64,000 nucleotides of DNA from Bacteroidales bacterium (GCA_017554325.1 JAFZIP010000003.1:1-64000); one strand, 5' to 3'. Counted from the stretch's first letter, positions 9,277 to 18,099 are shown. Notes: a model not told the origin generated them from the letters alone. A program made the numbers and translations.

Positions 9277-10283
9277 GGCTTTTGCATTAAATAGACCGTG
9301 TCTTTCACTATGGCGGTGTCACGCACAAATATAGTATCGTTTACTACAATCTCTTTGGTGACGACGATGGTTTCAGGTTTGTTTTTCGCTTCAGAATGTT
9401 CTGATAGGGTGGTAGTGTCTGGAACCTCCATAGGCTTTCCGGCTTCGGAGAGGCTGTCGGCGGACAATTCCATGGGTGATGTTTGTTCTGGCGTTGGATT
9501 CTCGTTTAGTACGGTACGGGCAATTTGCCACGCGCAAATGCCGCCAGCCACGCCTGCGATGGTGGCAGTGGTCAGGGCCACGCGGTGTGCCACCACGAAC
9601 ACTCCCGCACTGGAAGGTGCCTCTGCTGCCGCCTGTCGTATCTGCATGGTGGTGAGCGGCTTCGCAGGCGCGTATGTCAGCGAGGAGAGTCCGTCTCGGA
9701 ACAGCTGGTCGGTGCGGGCGGCCTCGGAATGCTGCAATAATAGTAGTGGTATCATAACAAGAACTCCCTTTTTTCGTTTTTCTTTCTCTTCGACCATTTG
9801 GGTGAGTAGCTGCCGCAGCCGCTTGCGAGCGCGGAACAACAGCTCTTTGGAGTTGGCGATGGAGATGTTCAGCAGGTCGGCGATATAGGCGTGCGACTGT
9901 TGGTCAATGGCATAGAGGTTGAATACGGTGCGCAGTCGGACCGGCAGTTGCTGCACTGCCGCAAGCAGCTCTTCCTGCGTGAAGTCCATCTCCCAAATCG
10001 GCACTTCTTCTGCTGTGACATCTGGCGTTTCCTCCTCCACAATCGACACGGTGTCAAAGCTTTTTCGCAGATGCTGGATAGTGTGGTTCACGGTGATGCG
10101 CATCAGCCAGGCCTCGAAATGTCCGGTGGCGCGATAGGTGTCTGACCGTTCCATCGCCTTGAGGAATGCCTCGTGCGCCAGGTCTTCCGCCAACGCCAAG
10201 TCGTTGACATAGCGGTGGCATAGCCCGATCATCCGTCCGATGTTGGCCGCATACATCCGTTCCCAAAATGCAGCATTCTCCAT
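9273..10283 (-). CDS. ECF sigma factor fused to a membrane-anchored C-terminal tail
   Basis: 336 residues, about twice a normal ECF sigma factor. Residues 1-165 hold sigma region 2 (NDLALAEDLAHEAFLKAMER) and region 4 (QLPVRLRTVFNLYAIDQQSH, then ISIANSKELLFRARKRLRQL). The rest is unlike a sigma factor: a hydrophobic stretch (KGVLVMIPLLLLQ), a second probable membrane helix (ALTTATIAGVAGGICAWQIA) and a C-terminal segment with VNDTIFVRDTAIVKDT. This layout suggests a sigma factor tethered to the inner membrane, perhaps with its own anti-sigma function, with the tail in the periplasm. The same DT motif in the translationally coupled barrel protein supports contact between the two, which is inference. 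Confidence 0.85.
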   Translation of the reverse strand: MENAAFWERMYAANIGRMIGLCHRYVNDLALAEDLAHEAFLKAMERSDTYRATGHFEAWLMRITVNHTIQHLRKSFDTVSIVEEETPDVTAEEVPIWEMDFTQEELLAAVQQLPVRLRTVFNLYAIDQQSHAYIADLLNISIANSKELLFRARKRLRQLLTQMVEEKEKRKKGVLVMIPLLLLQHSEAARTDQLFRDGLSSLTYAPAKPLTTMQIRQAAAEAPSSAGVFVVAHRVALTTATIAGVAGGICAWQIARTVLNENPTPEQTSPMELSADSLSEAGKPMEVPDTTTLSEHSEAKNKPETIVVTKEIVVNDTIFVRDTAIVKDTVYLMQKP

Positions 10284-10363
10284 TTTTCGCCTAATTCATA
10301 GTGATGACGCAAAAATAGCAAAAGGTTACACTGGTAGGGAATTTTTTTAGCGTTTCCGCTTTG

Positions 10364-10418
10364 TTACATAAACTCATACTGCAAAATCGCCACATTCAGC
10401 GCATTCTCCAGCTTGCAT
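10364..10418 (-). pseudogene. C-terminal remnant of a second HTH antitoxin-like gene
   Basis: Reads CKLENALNVAILQYEFM and stop on the minus strand, nearly identical in DNA and protein to the end of the HTH gene at 3827-4141. The similarity ends abruptly at about 10418, where AT-rich tandem repeats begin, so only the last 17 codons survive. Confidence 0.75.
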
Positions 10419-10420
10419 TT

Positions 10421-10500
10421 CTTTGGATTCTTTCAAAAATCCAATAATTATTTCCTTGGATTTTTTCAATTTTTATTTGATTTTTTCCTTGGATAATTTC
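10421..10500. repeat. 33-base imperfect tandem repeat with hairpin
   Basis: CTTTGGATT, CCTTGGATT and CCTTGGATA recur at 10421, 10454 and 10487, a 33-base period. The first unit also forms the inverted repeat TTGGATT/AATCCAA. It sits just upstream of the ATPase promoter. Confidence 0.5.
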
Positions 10501-10508
10501 TTTTTTTA

Positions 10509-10517
10509 TATTTTTGC
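10509..10517 (+). promoter_or_regulatory. -7 box of the AAA ATPase gene
   Basis: TATTTTTGC with TTG 17 bases upstream; the gene starts 21 bases downstream. Confidence 0.65.
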
Positions 10518-10537
10518 AGACTTGAAACAATGTGATA

Positions 10538-11902
10538 ATGTACTATAAAAGAATCATAGACAAATATTTAAGTGAATGGGCCGCCCGGCCTGCCCACAAG
10601 CCCATCCTGTTACGAGGTGCTAGACAAGTGGGGAAATCCACTGCTGTCCGACATTTGGGTGAACAATTCAAGTATTATGTAGAGATTAATCTTGAAAAAC
10701 AACCGGATTATAAGATGTTGTTCAGTAGAGATTTGCAAGTGAATCGCATAGTCTCTCAGATGGCAGCACTGTGCGGCATCCCCATTATTCCCAAAGAAAC
10801 TCTTCTCTTCCTTGACGAAATACAGGATTGTAAGGAAGCCATTATGGCATTGAGATTCTTTAAGGAGGATCTGCCTGATTTGCACGTGATTGCCGCAGGT
10901 TCGCTGCTGGAATTTGTACTTGACGACATCCCTACTTTTGGCGTAGGCCGAATCCACTCTATGTATATGTTCCCTATGACATTTGATGAGTTTCTGATGG
11001 CCAATGGGGAGAGTGTTCTCTTGGAAGCTCGCAACCAGGCTACATCTACTTCGCCGCTTCCGGAACCTTTGCACTACAAATTGGTCCAGTTGCTGCGCAC
11101 TTTTATTCTGGTTGGCGGTATGCCCGAATCAGTGGTCAAATGGGTAGAAACCAACGACTACTTGCAATGCCAGGAGGTACAGGATGACATATTGACGGGT
11201 TACGAGGCAGACTTTCCAAAATACAAAAAGAAGATTGACCCGCAACTGTTGAGTGCTACTATGAAGAGTGCAGCCATACAGGCTACCCATAAGTTTGTAT
11301 ATGCACGGGTCCCTGGTGAGTATAAGACATCGGAGGTGAAAAAGGCACTTGAAATGCTGACCAAGGCTGGAATTTTGATCCCCGTCACGCATTCCGATGC
11401 CAACGGACTGCCTTTAGGTGAAGAACGAGATGACAGCATCCGCAAATTACTGTTGCTTGATACGGGATTGATGCTCCGTCTGCTCAATATGTCCTTAGGC
11501 GATATCACGGCTGTCACCACACAAATTTTGACATCCTCCGCTTCCGATATGGTGAACAAAGGCCCTATGGCAGAAATGTTGGCGGGATTGGAACTGCTGC
11601 ATTATCTTTCACCCAACCTTCATCACGAGCTGTTCTACTGGGTACGTCAGGCCAAGAATTCCACTGCCGAAGTGGACTATGTTCTGCCTCACGATATGCA
11701 AGTGCTACCCTTTGAAGTGAAAGCTGGTGTGCAAGGTGGAATGAAAAGTTTGTGGGATTTTATGCGCGACAAGAGATTGACACAGGCTGTGCGATGCTCG
11801 TTGGAAAACTTTGGTCGGTTTGATTATATCGATGCCAAAGCCGGAAACGCCGTACGCCATATAACCATTATTCCATTATATGCTGTTTCACAATTGAAAT
11901 AA
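10538..11902 (+). CDS. AAA ATPase with DUF4143 C-terminal domain
   Basis: A 454-residue cytoplasmic ATPase of the AAA_14/DUF4143 group. Walker A is LLRGARQVGKST near residue 25 and Walker B is TLLFLDEIQD near residue 90; a sensor-like AAGSLLEF follows. The C-terminal third holds the DUF4143 segment, with the typical LFYWVRQAKNSTAEVDYVL and LPFEVKAG, which resembles a PD-(D/E)XK-like fold (E...K). Bacteroidales genomes carry many copies of this family, but their role is not established. ATG 10538 follows a strong -7 box and is preferred to the GTG at 10532. Confidence 0.9.
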   Translation: MYYKRIIDKYLSEWAARPAHKPILLRGARQVGKSTAVRHLGEQFKYYVEINLEKQPDYKMLFSRDLQVNRIVSQMAALCGIPIIPKETLLFLDEIQDCKEAIMALRFFKEDLPDLHVIAAGSLLEFVLDDIPTFGVGRIHSMYMFPMTFDEFLMANGESVLLEARNQATSTSPLPEPLHYKLVQLLRTFILVGGMPESVVKWVETNDYLQCQEVQDDILTGYEADFPKYKKKIDPQLLSATMKSAAIQATHKFVYARVPGEYKTSEVKKALEMLTKAGILIPVTHSDANGLPLGEERDDSIRKLLLLDTGLMLRLLNMSLGDITAVTTQILTSSASDMVNKGPMAEMLAGLELLHYLSPNLHHELFYWVRQAKNSTAEVDYVLPHDMQVLPFEVKAGVQGGMKSLWDFMRDKRLTQAVRCSLENFGRFDYIDAKAGNAVRHITIIPLYAVSQLK

Positions 11903-11949
11903 AAACAGCCTCACACAACCACTTTGGCTTGTCTGTTTCCAAAAATCCC

Positions 11950-11957
11950 TATTTTTG
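11950..11957 (+). promoter_or_regulatory. -7 box for the gene at 11986
   Basis: TATTTTTG, 28 bases before the ATG. Confidence 0.55.
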
Positions 11958-11985
11958 TCCCAACCTTTAACCGATTACAACGAAT

Positions 11986-13374
11986 ATGAAAAAACACCTT
12001 TTCATTTTAATTCTGGCCCTCTGCGGATTGTCACTTTCGGCGCAGACCGACATCCCGTATGTGTCCGTTGATTTGAAGCAAATAACGCCTTACAATGCTA
12101 TCTTGAAATTTCATTCAAATAAGGACTGCCATCATTATTATGTTTATAAAGACAGGGGAAACGAAGTGATTCTTTGGGCAACAGTTTTTGGAATGATACC
12201 GGAAGATGTGGTTTCTTCATTCGGTAATCGTATTGACACAGTAGAGGAAGATTGGACTTCTCATTGGACAGATCTTGATCCCGAACACAACTGTCAAGTT
12301 TATGTGGTCCCTTGTGATGCTGATGATCATCACTATTCTTGTGAAGCGACGAGGTTCAAAACTTTTTTCGATGGTGGTCAGGGACGCTCTACCATACAAA
12401 TATCAAGCAATTTCATCACTGATACATCAGCATATATTTTATGTGTACCTAATGAGGAAACAGCAGGATACTATAACGGTATTATACCTTCCGATTGGTT
12501 CAACAAGCTGGGACTTGATTCAGTGTGTCGGCTTATGCAAACCCATGAGATGCTGTACGAGACGGATAGATGGGGGCATCTTTTCCTGAATCGTGGCACC
12601 CGTTATGCCGTTGTTGCGTTTGGAAAAAATGGCAATGGCGAGTTTGGAGACACTACAGTGCACTGGTTTACCACTTTAGGCAAAAAACAGATTGTGGAAC
12701 AGGATACATCACCAGTTATATTCTATTCGAGCGGTGGTTTTACAGGCTTTATTCCAGAAGACCAATGGCCGCAATATGTTGTGCGAGCATCTGTGGCCGA
12801 CGGATCCAGAATCCTTCAGGAAGTGGGATTGGGAGAAGGGAATATTATACTTGCCACATTGCCTGTAAGCGACTATTTTGTGGATGTTGTCCGCAAATCG
12901 GATGGAGGAGAAGTGTCGGAATTGATGCTGAGTATTAGAAAAGAAGATGTTACGAAAGAGTATTTCAAAGAGAATGACAATTTCGAATGGACAAGATTAC
13001 GCCAGGATTACACTTATGCATTGGGAAATGTAGATGGAACAGCAGTCACCCCTTTTATTTTCACGAAATTGTACTATGTCAATGGGTGTTTTATTGCTAA
13101 AACCCATTCTGGAAACAAATTGTATGATGTCCTGTTAACACCCAAAGGTAAGTATATCATTGGAACAGAAAGAGGATACGATAAGATTATCTATGACTCT
13201 TTTTCCGATAATCTTTATGTGTTAAAATCAGGGAAAGTCGGGGTTTGCGATATGCACGGCCGGGAAATTGTAAAAGCTGTGTATGATGACATCATAGATA
13301 TGGAGACCTGTTATAAAGCATTGAAAGATGGCAAAGAAATTCTTTTGGACAAGTTTGGGAAAATAATCAACTAA
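11986..13374 (+). CDS. Secreted protein with C-terminal WG-type repeats
   Basis: 462 residues beginning with a signal peptide (MKKHLFILILALCGLSLSAQ). The central part is not recognised. The last ~80 residues look like WG/KWG beta-repeats: LLTPKGKYIIGTERGYDKII, then LKSGKVGVCDMHGREIV and AVYDDIIDMETCYKALKDGK. Such repeats usually build surface or periplasmic binding modules. The stop is two bases before the patatin-like gene, so the two are probably co-transcribed from the box at 11950. No enzymatic motif is visible. Confidence 0.75.
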   Translation: MKKHLFILILALCGLSLSAQTDIPYVSVDLKQITPYNAILKFHSNKDCHHYYVYKDRGNEVILWATVFGMIPEDVVSSFGNRIDTVEEDWTSHWTDLDPEHNCQVYVVPCDADDHHYSCEATRFKTFFDGGQGRSTIQISSNFITDTSAYILCVPNEETAGYYNGIIPSDWFNKLGLDSVCRLMQTHEMLYETDRWGHLFLNRGTRYAVVAFGKNGNGEFGDTTVHWFTTLGKKQIVEQDTSPVIFYSSGGFTGFIPEDQWPQYVVRASVADGSRILQEVGLGEGNIILATLPVSDYFVDVVRKSDGGEVSELMLSIRKEDVTKEYFKENDNFEWTRLRQDYTYALGNVDGTAVTPFIFTKLYYVNGCFIAKTHSGNKLYDVLLTPKGKYIIGTERGYDKIIYDSFSDNLYVLKSGKVGVCDMHGREIVKAVYDDIIDMETCYKALKDGKEILLDKFGKIIN

Positions 13375-13376
13375 CT

Positions 13377-14405
13377 ATGGCATATCATTTTAAAAATCTG
13401 GTTTTTGAAGGCGGTGGCGTGAAAGGCATCGCCTACGTGGGCGCGTTGGAAGTGCTCGACAGAGAAGGCATCTTGAACGATATTGAACGCGTGGCGGGAA
13501 CCTCCGCCGGCGCCATGGTGGCGGTCATGGTGGCATTGCGCTATTCCGCCGAAGAGGTGATGCAAGTGCTTAGAACACTCAACTTCAAGGATTTCAAGGA
13601 CAGCTCCAAGGGCATTCTGCGCGACACCATACGCCTCCTGAAAAATTATGGCTGGTATAAGGGCGACTATTTCCGCAACCTGATGGCCAAGTTGATCGAA
13701 AAGAAAACCGGCAACGGCGAGATGACTTTCGAACAACTGGAGGCGACGGGCCAATACCGTGACCTCTACCTCGTGGGAGCGGATTTGACCACTGGACTAT
13801 CCAAGGTGTTCAGTGCCCACAACCAGGAGACCAAGACGATGAAAGTGGCGGATGCAGCCCGCATCTCCATGTCCATTCCCATTTTCTTTGCAGCTGTGCG
13901 TGGCGGCAGGGACAACAAGCATCTCTTCGTTGATGGCGGCCTGCTGGACAACTATACGGTCAAGACCTTCGACCGACAGAACTATCTGGCGGACCTGAAC
14001 AATGCCAGACGCACGGAGTACTACGAGAAGATCAACGAAAGGCTCAGGATGCAGCGAACCACCTCCAGAAACGAGTATGTCTATAACAAGGAGACATTAG
14101 GTTTCCGACTGGATGCCAAGGAAGACATCGACATGTATCTCACGCATGAGGAAAACTTCAAGGAGATCAAAGGCTTCTTTGACTATACCAAAGCCCTGGT
14201 GAACACCCTTATCGATTTCCAGACCAACGACCATTTGCACAGCGACGACTGGCAACGCACCGTCTATATTGACACATTGGGCGTCAAAGCCATCGATTTT
14301 GACATTCCGCAGGAAAAGAAAGATGCTCTGGTCGAATCGGGGAAACTCTATACCGAGGCCTATTTAGAGTGGTATAACAACGACGAGGAAAAGGCGAACA
14401 AGTAA
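13377..14405 (+). CDS. Patatin-like phospholipase
   Basis: A 342-residue serine hydrolase of the patatin family, likely acting on acyl ester bonds of phospholipids. The oxyanion loop is GGGVKGIAYVGAL near residue 12, the nucleophile elbow is GTSAG near residue 42, and the catalytic aspartate is in FVDGGLLDNY near residue 180. There is no signal peptide, so it is cytoplasmic or membrane-associated. The C-terminal ~150 residues, after the dyad, are charged and helical. It starts two bases after the preceding secreted-protein gene and probably shares its mRNA. Confidence 0.92.
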   Translation: MAYHFKNLVFEGGGVKGIAYVGALEVLDREGILNDIERVAGTSAGAMVAVMVALRYSAEEVMQVLRTLNFKDFKDSSKGILRDTIRLLKNYGWYKGDYFRNLMAKLIEKKTGNGEMTFEQLEATGQYRDLYLVGADLTTGLSKVFSAHNQETKTMKVADAARISMSIPIFFAAVRGGRDNKHLFVDGGLLDNYTVKTFDRQNYLADLNNARRTEYYEKINERLRMQRTTSRNEYVYNKETLGFRLDAKEDIDMYLTHEENFKEIKGFFDYTKALVNTLIDFQTNDHLHSDDWQRTVYIDTLGVKAIDFDIPQEKKDALVESGKLYTEAYLEWYNNDEEKANK

Positions 14406-14440
14406 GCGGGAATTATCCCAGATTTGTAGGAGTTTTTTTC

Positions 14441-14449
14441 TATTTTTGC
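14441..14449 (+). promoter_or_regulatory. -7 box of the S66-VanX gene
   Basis: TATTTTTGC located 55 bases before the chosen ATG at 14504. Confidence 0.6.
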
Positions 14450-14503
14450 CACACAAATCAATTGCGATATTTTCTTATTCAAACAGGAATGACAATAAAA
14501 GAT

Positions 14504-16243
14504 ATGAGAATTCTCAAAAATGGACTCGTGACAATACTGATGATGCTCTGCATCGTTGTCTTGCAGCCCATTGCCCAAGCTCAAGATAATTCGAAAAATC
14601 CTCTCAAATGTACGGCGCCTGCCTATTTGAAAGCGGGCGACAAGGTGGCACTCATCACCCCGTCGTACTACAGTTCCACGGAAAACACCCGCAAGGCGGC
14701 CAAGGTGCTGCGCAGCTGGGGTTTCAAGCCGGTTCTCGGGCCGAATGTCGGCAGCAAGCATTTGACACACTACGCTGGAACTGCCGAAGAGCGGCTCGCA
14801 GACCTTCGTTGGGCACTCAATAATCCTGATATCAAGGCTGTTGTCTGCGAGAGGGGCGGTTATGGTACATTGCATCTGCTGAGCGATCAGCTGCAGCGGG
14901 AAATGGAAGTCTCTCCCAAATGGTTCGTGGGCTATAGTGACATCACCACGTTGCTGAATATGGAAAACTGCGCCGGCGTGATGGGCATTCATGGTGTCAT
15001 GGGTTGCAATATCGCGGGCCGTGGCGGTGCCGACCTCTCCTGCACGCTCGTGCGCGACATGCTCAAAGGTCAGGTGCCGCGCTATGAACTGCCCGCCAAC
15101 GCGCTCAATATCCCTGGACGTGCCACTGGCATGCTCGTGGGCGGCAATTTGGCCACCTTCGCTCCGCTGCTAAGCACCCAAACCGAAGCCTTTGCCAATA
15201 CCGATATCATTCTTTTTTTAGAGGAAGTGGAAGAAACATACCATAATATTGACCGCCTTTTCAACATCTTGAAAATGAGTGGTGTGCTCAATAATTGCAA
15301 AGGAGTTGTTTTGGGCGGATTTACCGATTGCGAGGACGATCTCGGTTATAGAAGTGTGGAGGCGATGCTGCGTCAATATATTGAACCATACAACATCCCT
15401 TTGCTCTGTGGTTTTCCTGCCGGTCACGAGAAAATGAATCTGCCGCTCGTGATGGGCGCGCCCGTGACCCTGGATGTGCGCACTGACGGCGCCACTCTAA
15501 CTTTCGATATACCTGGCACTCAGAAGACAGTGCACACTGCGGGATTGAAAACGCCAGAAACCAGACTCGAAGAGGATGCCAGCCAGTTTGTTGCTATCAC
15601 CGATGTAGTGCCGGACGCGATACTGGAAATCCGCTACTACAGCACATACAATTTTGTGGGACAACGTATTGACGGCTATCAGCAACCTACGGCCCTGATG
15701 ACCAAACGCGCCGCCGATAGCCTGAAAGCCGTGAGCGACGACGTGATGAAGATGGGATACCGGTTGAAGATCTACGATGCCTACCGTCCGCAGATGGCCG
15801 TTGACCATTTCGTGCGCTGGGCTGCCGACATCCCCGACACGATGATGCGGCAGTACTTCTACCCCGAAGTGGACAAGAGCCTGTTGTTTGAGCAAGAGTA
15901 TATTATGGCGAAGAGCGGTCACACACGCGGTTCCACAGTTGATCTCACCCTTTTCGATATGACTACAGAGAAGGAAGTCGATATGGGCGGCACTTTTGAT
16001 TGGTTTGGGGAAGAAAGCCATCCCGATTTCGGCGGCAATCCGGAAACGGGCGTTTATAACGGGAAACCTTCTTCTGCAGGTCGCACCATCACTGAGGAAC
16101 AGTTCCACAACCGCCAGATCCTGCGTGAAGCCATGTTGCGCCATGGTTTCAAGGCCCTCGATAGCGAGTGGTGGCATTTCACTTTGAAGGATGAGCCCTT
16201 TCCCGATACCTACTTTGAATTCCCAGTGAAGGAACTGAAATAA
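14504..16243 (+). CDS. Fused LD-carboxypeptidase (S66) and D-Ala-D-Ala dipeptidase (VanX/DdpX type)
   Basis: An exported two-domain cell-wall enzyme of about 579 residues. After the signal peptide (VTILMMLCIVVLQPIAQAQ) residues about 35-325 are an S66 LD-carboxypeptidase: LKAGDKVALITPS, the nucleophile serine in WFVGYSDITTLL, the glutamate in LFLEEVEE and the histidine in AGHEKMNLPL. Residues about 345-575 are an M15 VanX-like dipeptidase with the zinc motif SGHTRGSTVDL and the Glu/His pair in DSEWWHF. Both halves keep their catalytic residues. S66 enzymes trim the terminal D-Ala from tetrapeptides, VanX enzymes split D-Ala-D-Ala, so the fusion could recycle wall-peptide ends. ATG 14489 is an alternative start. 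Confidence 0.9.
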   Translation: MRILKNGLVTILMMLCIVVLQPIAQAQDNSKNPLKCTAPAYLKAGDKVALITPSYYSSTENTRKAAKVLRSWGFKPVLGPNVGSKHLTHYAGTAEERLADLRWALNNPDIKAVVCERGGYGTLHLLSDQLQREMEVSPKWFVGYSDITTLLNMENCAGVMGIHGVMGCNIAGRGGADLSCTLVRDMLKGQVPRYELPANALNIPGRATGMLVGGNLATFAPLLSTQTEAFANTDIILFLEEVEETYHNIDRLFNILKMSGVLNNCKGVVLGGFTDCEDDLGYRSVEAMLRQYIEPYNIPLLCGFPAGHEKMNLPLVMGAPVTLDVRTDGATLTFDIPGTQKTVHTAGLKTPETRLEEDASQFVAITDVVPDAILEIRYYSTYNFVGQRIDGYQQPTALMTKRAADSLKAVSDDVMKMGYRLKIYDAYRPQMAVDHFVRWAADIPDTMMRQYFYPEVDKSLLFEQEYIMAKSGHTRGSTVDLTLFDMTTEKEVDMGGTFDWFGEESHPDFGGNPETGVYNGKPSSAGRTITEEQFHNRQILREAMLRHGFKALDSEWWHFTLKDEPFPDTYFEFPVKELK

Positions 16244-16386
16244 ATAGTTTGTGCAAAGACGGTTGTGTTGAGGTGTTTGTGTCCGCGTTTTACCACAAAT
16301 TGCGCAGCAGCACCAAAACATCTGCTGCGGTTCTGAATTGTTTAGGCTACAACTCATAATTTTGATACCTTTGTGGCCCCTAAAAG

Positions 16387-16395
16387 TATTTTTGC
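16387..16395 (+). promoter_or_regulatory. -7 box of the thioesterase gene
   Basis: TATTTTTGC lies 26 bases before ATG 16421, which rules out the longer in-frame start at 16373. Confidence 0.65.
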
Positions 16396-16420
16396 AACGC
16401 ATATCCAAGAATTGCCCAAT

Positions 16421-16807
16421 ATGACAACATTCGACAACCTCAAAGGCCTCTGCCACAGCGAAGAATTGGTGGTGGAGCATAAAGATACCGCCGCGGTGTA
16501 TGGCTCCGGCGCACTGGAAGTGTTTGCAACGCCCGCCATGATTGCTCTCATGGAGAAAACCTGCCTCATGGGCGTGTGCGACAAAATCGGCGAGGGCAAC
16601 ACCACCGTCGGCATTGCGGTCAACATCAAGCACTTGAAAGCCAGTCCTGTGGGCGCAACCATCCGCTGTGAGGCCGAACTCACCGAGGTGGACCGCCGCC
16701 GTCTGGTGTTCAAAGTCCAATGCTTCGAAGGCGAAGCACTAATTGGAGAAGGTATCCACGAACGCTTTATCGTAGAGAGCGAAACGTTTATGGCGAAATT
16801 GTTCTAA
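16421..16807 (+). CDS. FlK-like hotdog-fold thioesterase
   Basis: A 128-residue single-domain hotdog protein resembling fluoroacetyl-CoA thioesterase FlK. The family features are VFATPAMIALMEKT, with the Thr/Glu positions used in catalysis, and VGIAVNIKHLKASPVGATI, containing the conserved histidine. Family members hydrolyse acyl-CoA thioesters or act as small-molecule resistance proteins; the substrate here is unknown and FlK activity itself should not be assumed. It is convergent with the M28 peptidase gene and the stop codons overlap by 4 bases. Confidence 0.8.
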   Translation: MTTFDNLKGLCHSEELVVEHKDTAAVYGSGALEVFATPAMIALMEKTCLMGVCDKIGEGNTTVGIAVNIKHLKASPVGATIRCEAELTEVDRRRLVFKVQCFEGEALIGEGIHERFIVESETFMAKLF

Positions 16808-18075
16808 TATCGCTCCACAAAATCCCGCACCAGCTTGAACAGCGGCTCGTAGGTGTCAACGAGGAAATGCTCGTAGTCGTCGAAAGTGGTGTGGTAGTAC
16901 TTGAAGGCTTCGCCATCCTCTTGCTCGAACAAGATGGTGGGCACATGCTGCAAGGCGAACGGATAGTGGTCGCTGTTGCCGGCCAATTCGCCACGGTTCA
17001 GCCCTTTGAAATATTTCTTCTCGCTGTTGAGCTTCTCGAGCAGTGCGTAGCCGCGCATGCCCTCGTCGCTCACCTCGCAGTATTGCACGGGGTTGTTGTC
17101 GCCGATCATGTCGATGTTGAACAAATACTTGATTTGCGTCAACGGTACAATGGGATGTTGCACATACCACTCCGAACCGCGCAGGTTGGCGTCCTCGCCG
17201 GAAAACGAGATGAAGTACATGTCGTACTCCGGACGATTCTGGGCATAATACTTGGCCAGCGTCACGATGGCCGCGGTGCCCGATGCATTGTCGTTAGCAC
17301 CGGCGTAAAAGACCTTCTTGCCGAGGTTGCCGAGATGGTCGTAGTGTGCCGTGAAGACATAGCAGCTGTCGTGCCGCTTGCCTTCTACCTTGGCGATGAC
17401 ATTGAATAGTCCATAATCTTTCAGAAACTTGTTTTCAATATTGACTGTGATGCTCTGGGCGTCTTTCGGAAAATCCGAGGTGGCCCAGATGACGGGTTTG
17501 CCCATGATTTTCTCACCGTATGCCTTGTAGAATTTCAGCAACGGCTCCCACGTTTGGATCATTCCAGCATTGGTGCATCCTTCCTTGCCCAAAATTTTCT
17601 GGAAATCTTTGTAATGCTTGTAGGAGAAAAAGAAGTCGCACACTACAAAACAATCCTTGTATTCAGGTTTCGCTAGGTCAGCAAACATCTTCTCGGCATT
17701 GAAATTGGCCGTATCGACATAGTAAAGTTTGTAGGTTCCTTTCACGCCCGGCGAGTACTCGCGCATGGAAAGCTCCACGCCAGGAGTCAGCTTGCGGCCA
17801 TCTACCGACATTTCCATCTTGCCGGGGAAAGTGTTGATATCAATGGTGAACGGTTGGCATACCACCTCATCAACGCCCGTCTTTTTGTACTCTTTCCTCA
17901 GGTATTGTCCTGCCTTGTTCGCACCACCGTAGGCATAGCCACGCCCTTGGTATTTTGCGGAAGTCAGTTTCTTGACAATCTGTTTGTAATGTGCCAGGTC
18001 CTGGGCCTGTAGAGACGCTATGCATAGCGTCTCTACGAAGATAAACGCCAGCAAAATGATAATCAGTCTTTTCAT
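16804..18075 (-). CDS. M28-family zinc aminopeptidase, exported
   Basis: A 423-residue peptidase with a signal peptide (MKRLIIILLAFIFVE...). The five M28 zinc ligands are present in order: VFTAHYDHLGN, YAGANDNASGTAA, FISFSGED, LFNIDMIGDN and YHTTFDDYEHF. It should remove N-terminal amino acids from peptides in the periplasm or outside the cell. An oddity is that the signal-peptide coding region contains a perfect 28-base palindrome (18009-18036) belonging to a dispersed repeat; it supplies the residues ETLCIASLQ in frame. The start at 18075 fits the -7 box at 18100. Confidence 0.92.
   Translation of the reverse strand: MKRLIIILLAFIFVETLCIASLQAQDLAHYKQIVKKLTSAKYQGRGYAYGGANKAGQYLRKEYKKTGVDEVVCQPFTIDINTFPGKMEMSVDGRKLTPGVELSMREYSPGVKGTYKLYYVDTANFNAEKMFADLAKPEYKDCFVVCDFFFSYKHYKDFQKILGKEGCTNAGMIQTWEPLLKFYKAYGEKIMGKPVIWATSDFPKDAQSITVNIENKFLKDYGLFNVIAKVEGKRHDSCYVFTAHYDHLGNLGKKVFYAGANDNASGTAAIVTLAKYYAQNRPEYDMYFISFSGEDANLRGSEWYVQHPIVPLTQIKYLFNIDMIGDNNPVQYCEVSDEGMRGYALLEKLNSEKKYFKGLNRGELAGNSDHYPFALQHVPTILFEQEDGEAFKYYHTTFDDYEHFLVDTYEPLFKLVRDFVERY
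18009..18036. repeat. 28-base perfect palindrome (GTAGAGACG family)
   Basis: GTAGAGACGCTATG followed by its exact reverse complement. Relatives are at 49717-49744 and 61219-61240. This copy is inside the signal-peptide coding sequence of the M28 peptidase without breaking the frame. Confidence 0.9.
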
Positions 18076-18099
18076 TGTCTTGAAGATTTTAATTGCGCG

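Noticed and set aside
15497..16720. A 407-codon minus-strand frame opposite the S66-VanX gene
   Set aside because: It is a mirror of the coding strand and also runs through a promoter and the thioesterase gene; the translation looks like low-complexity shadow sequence.
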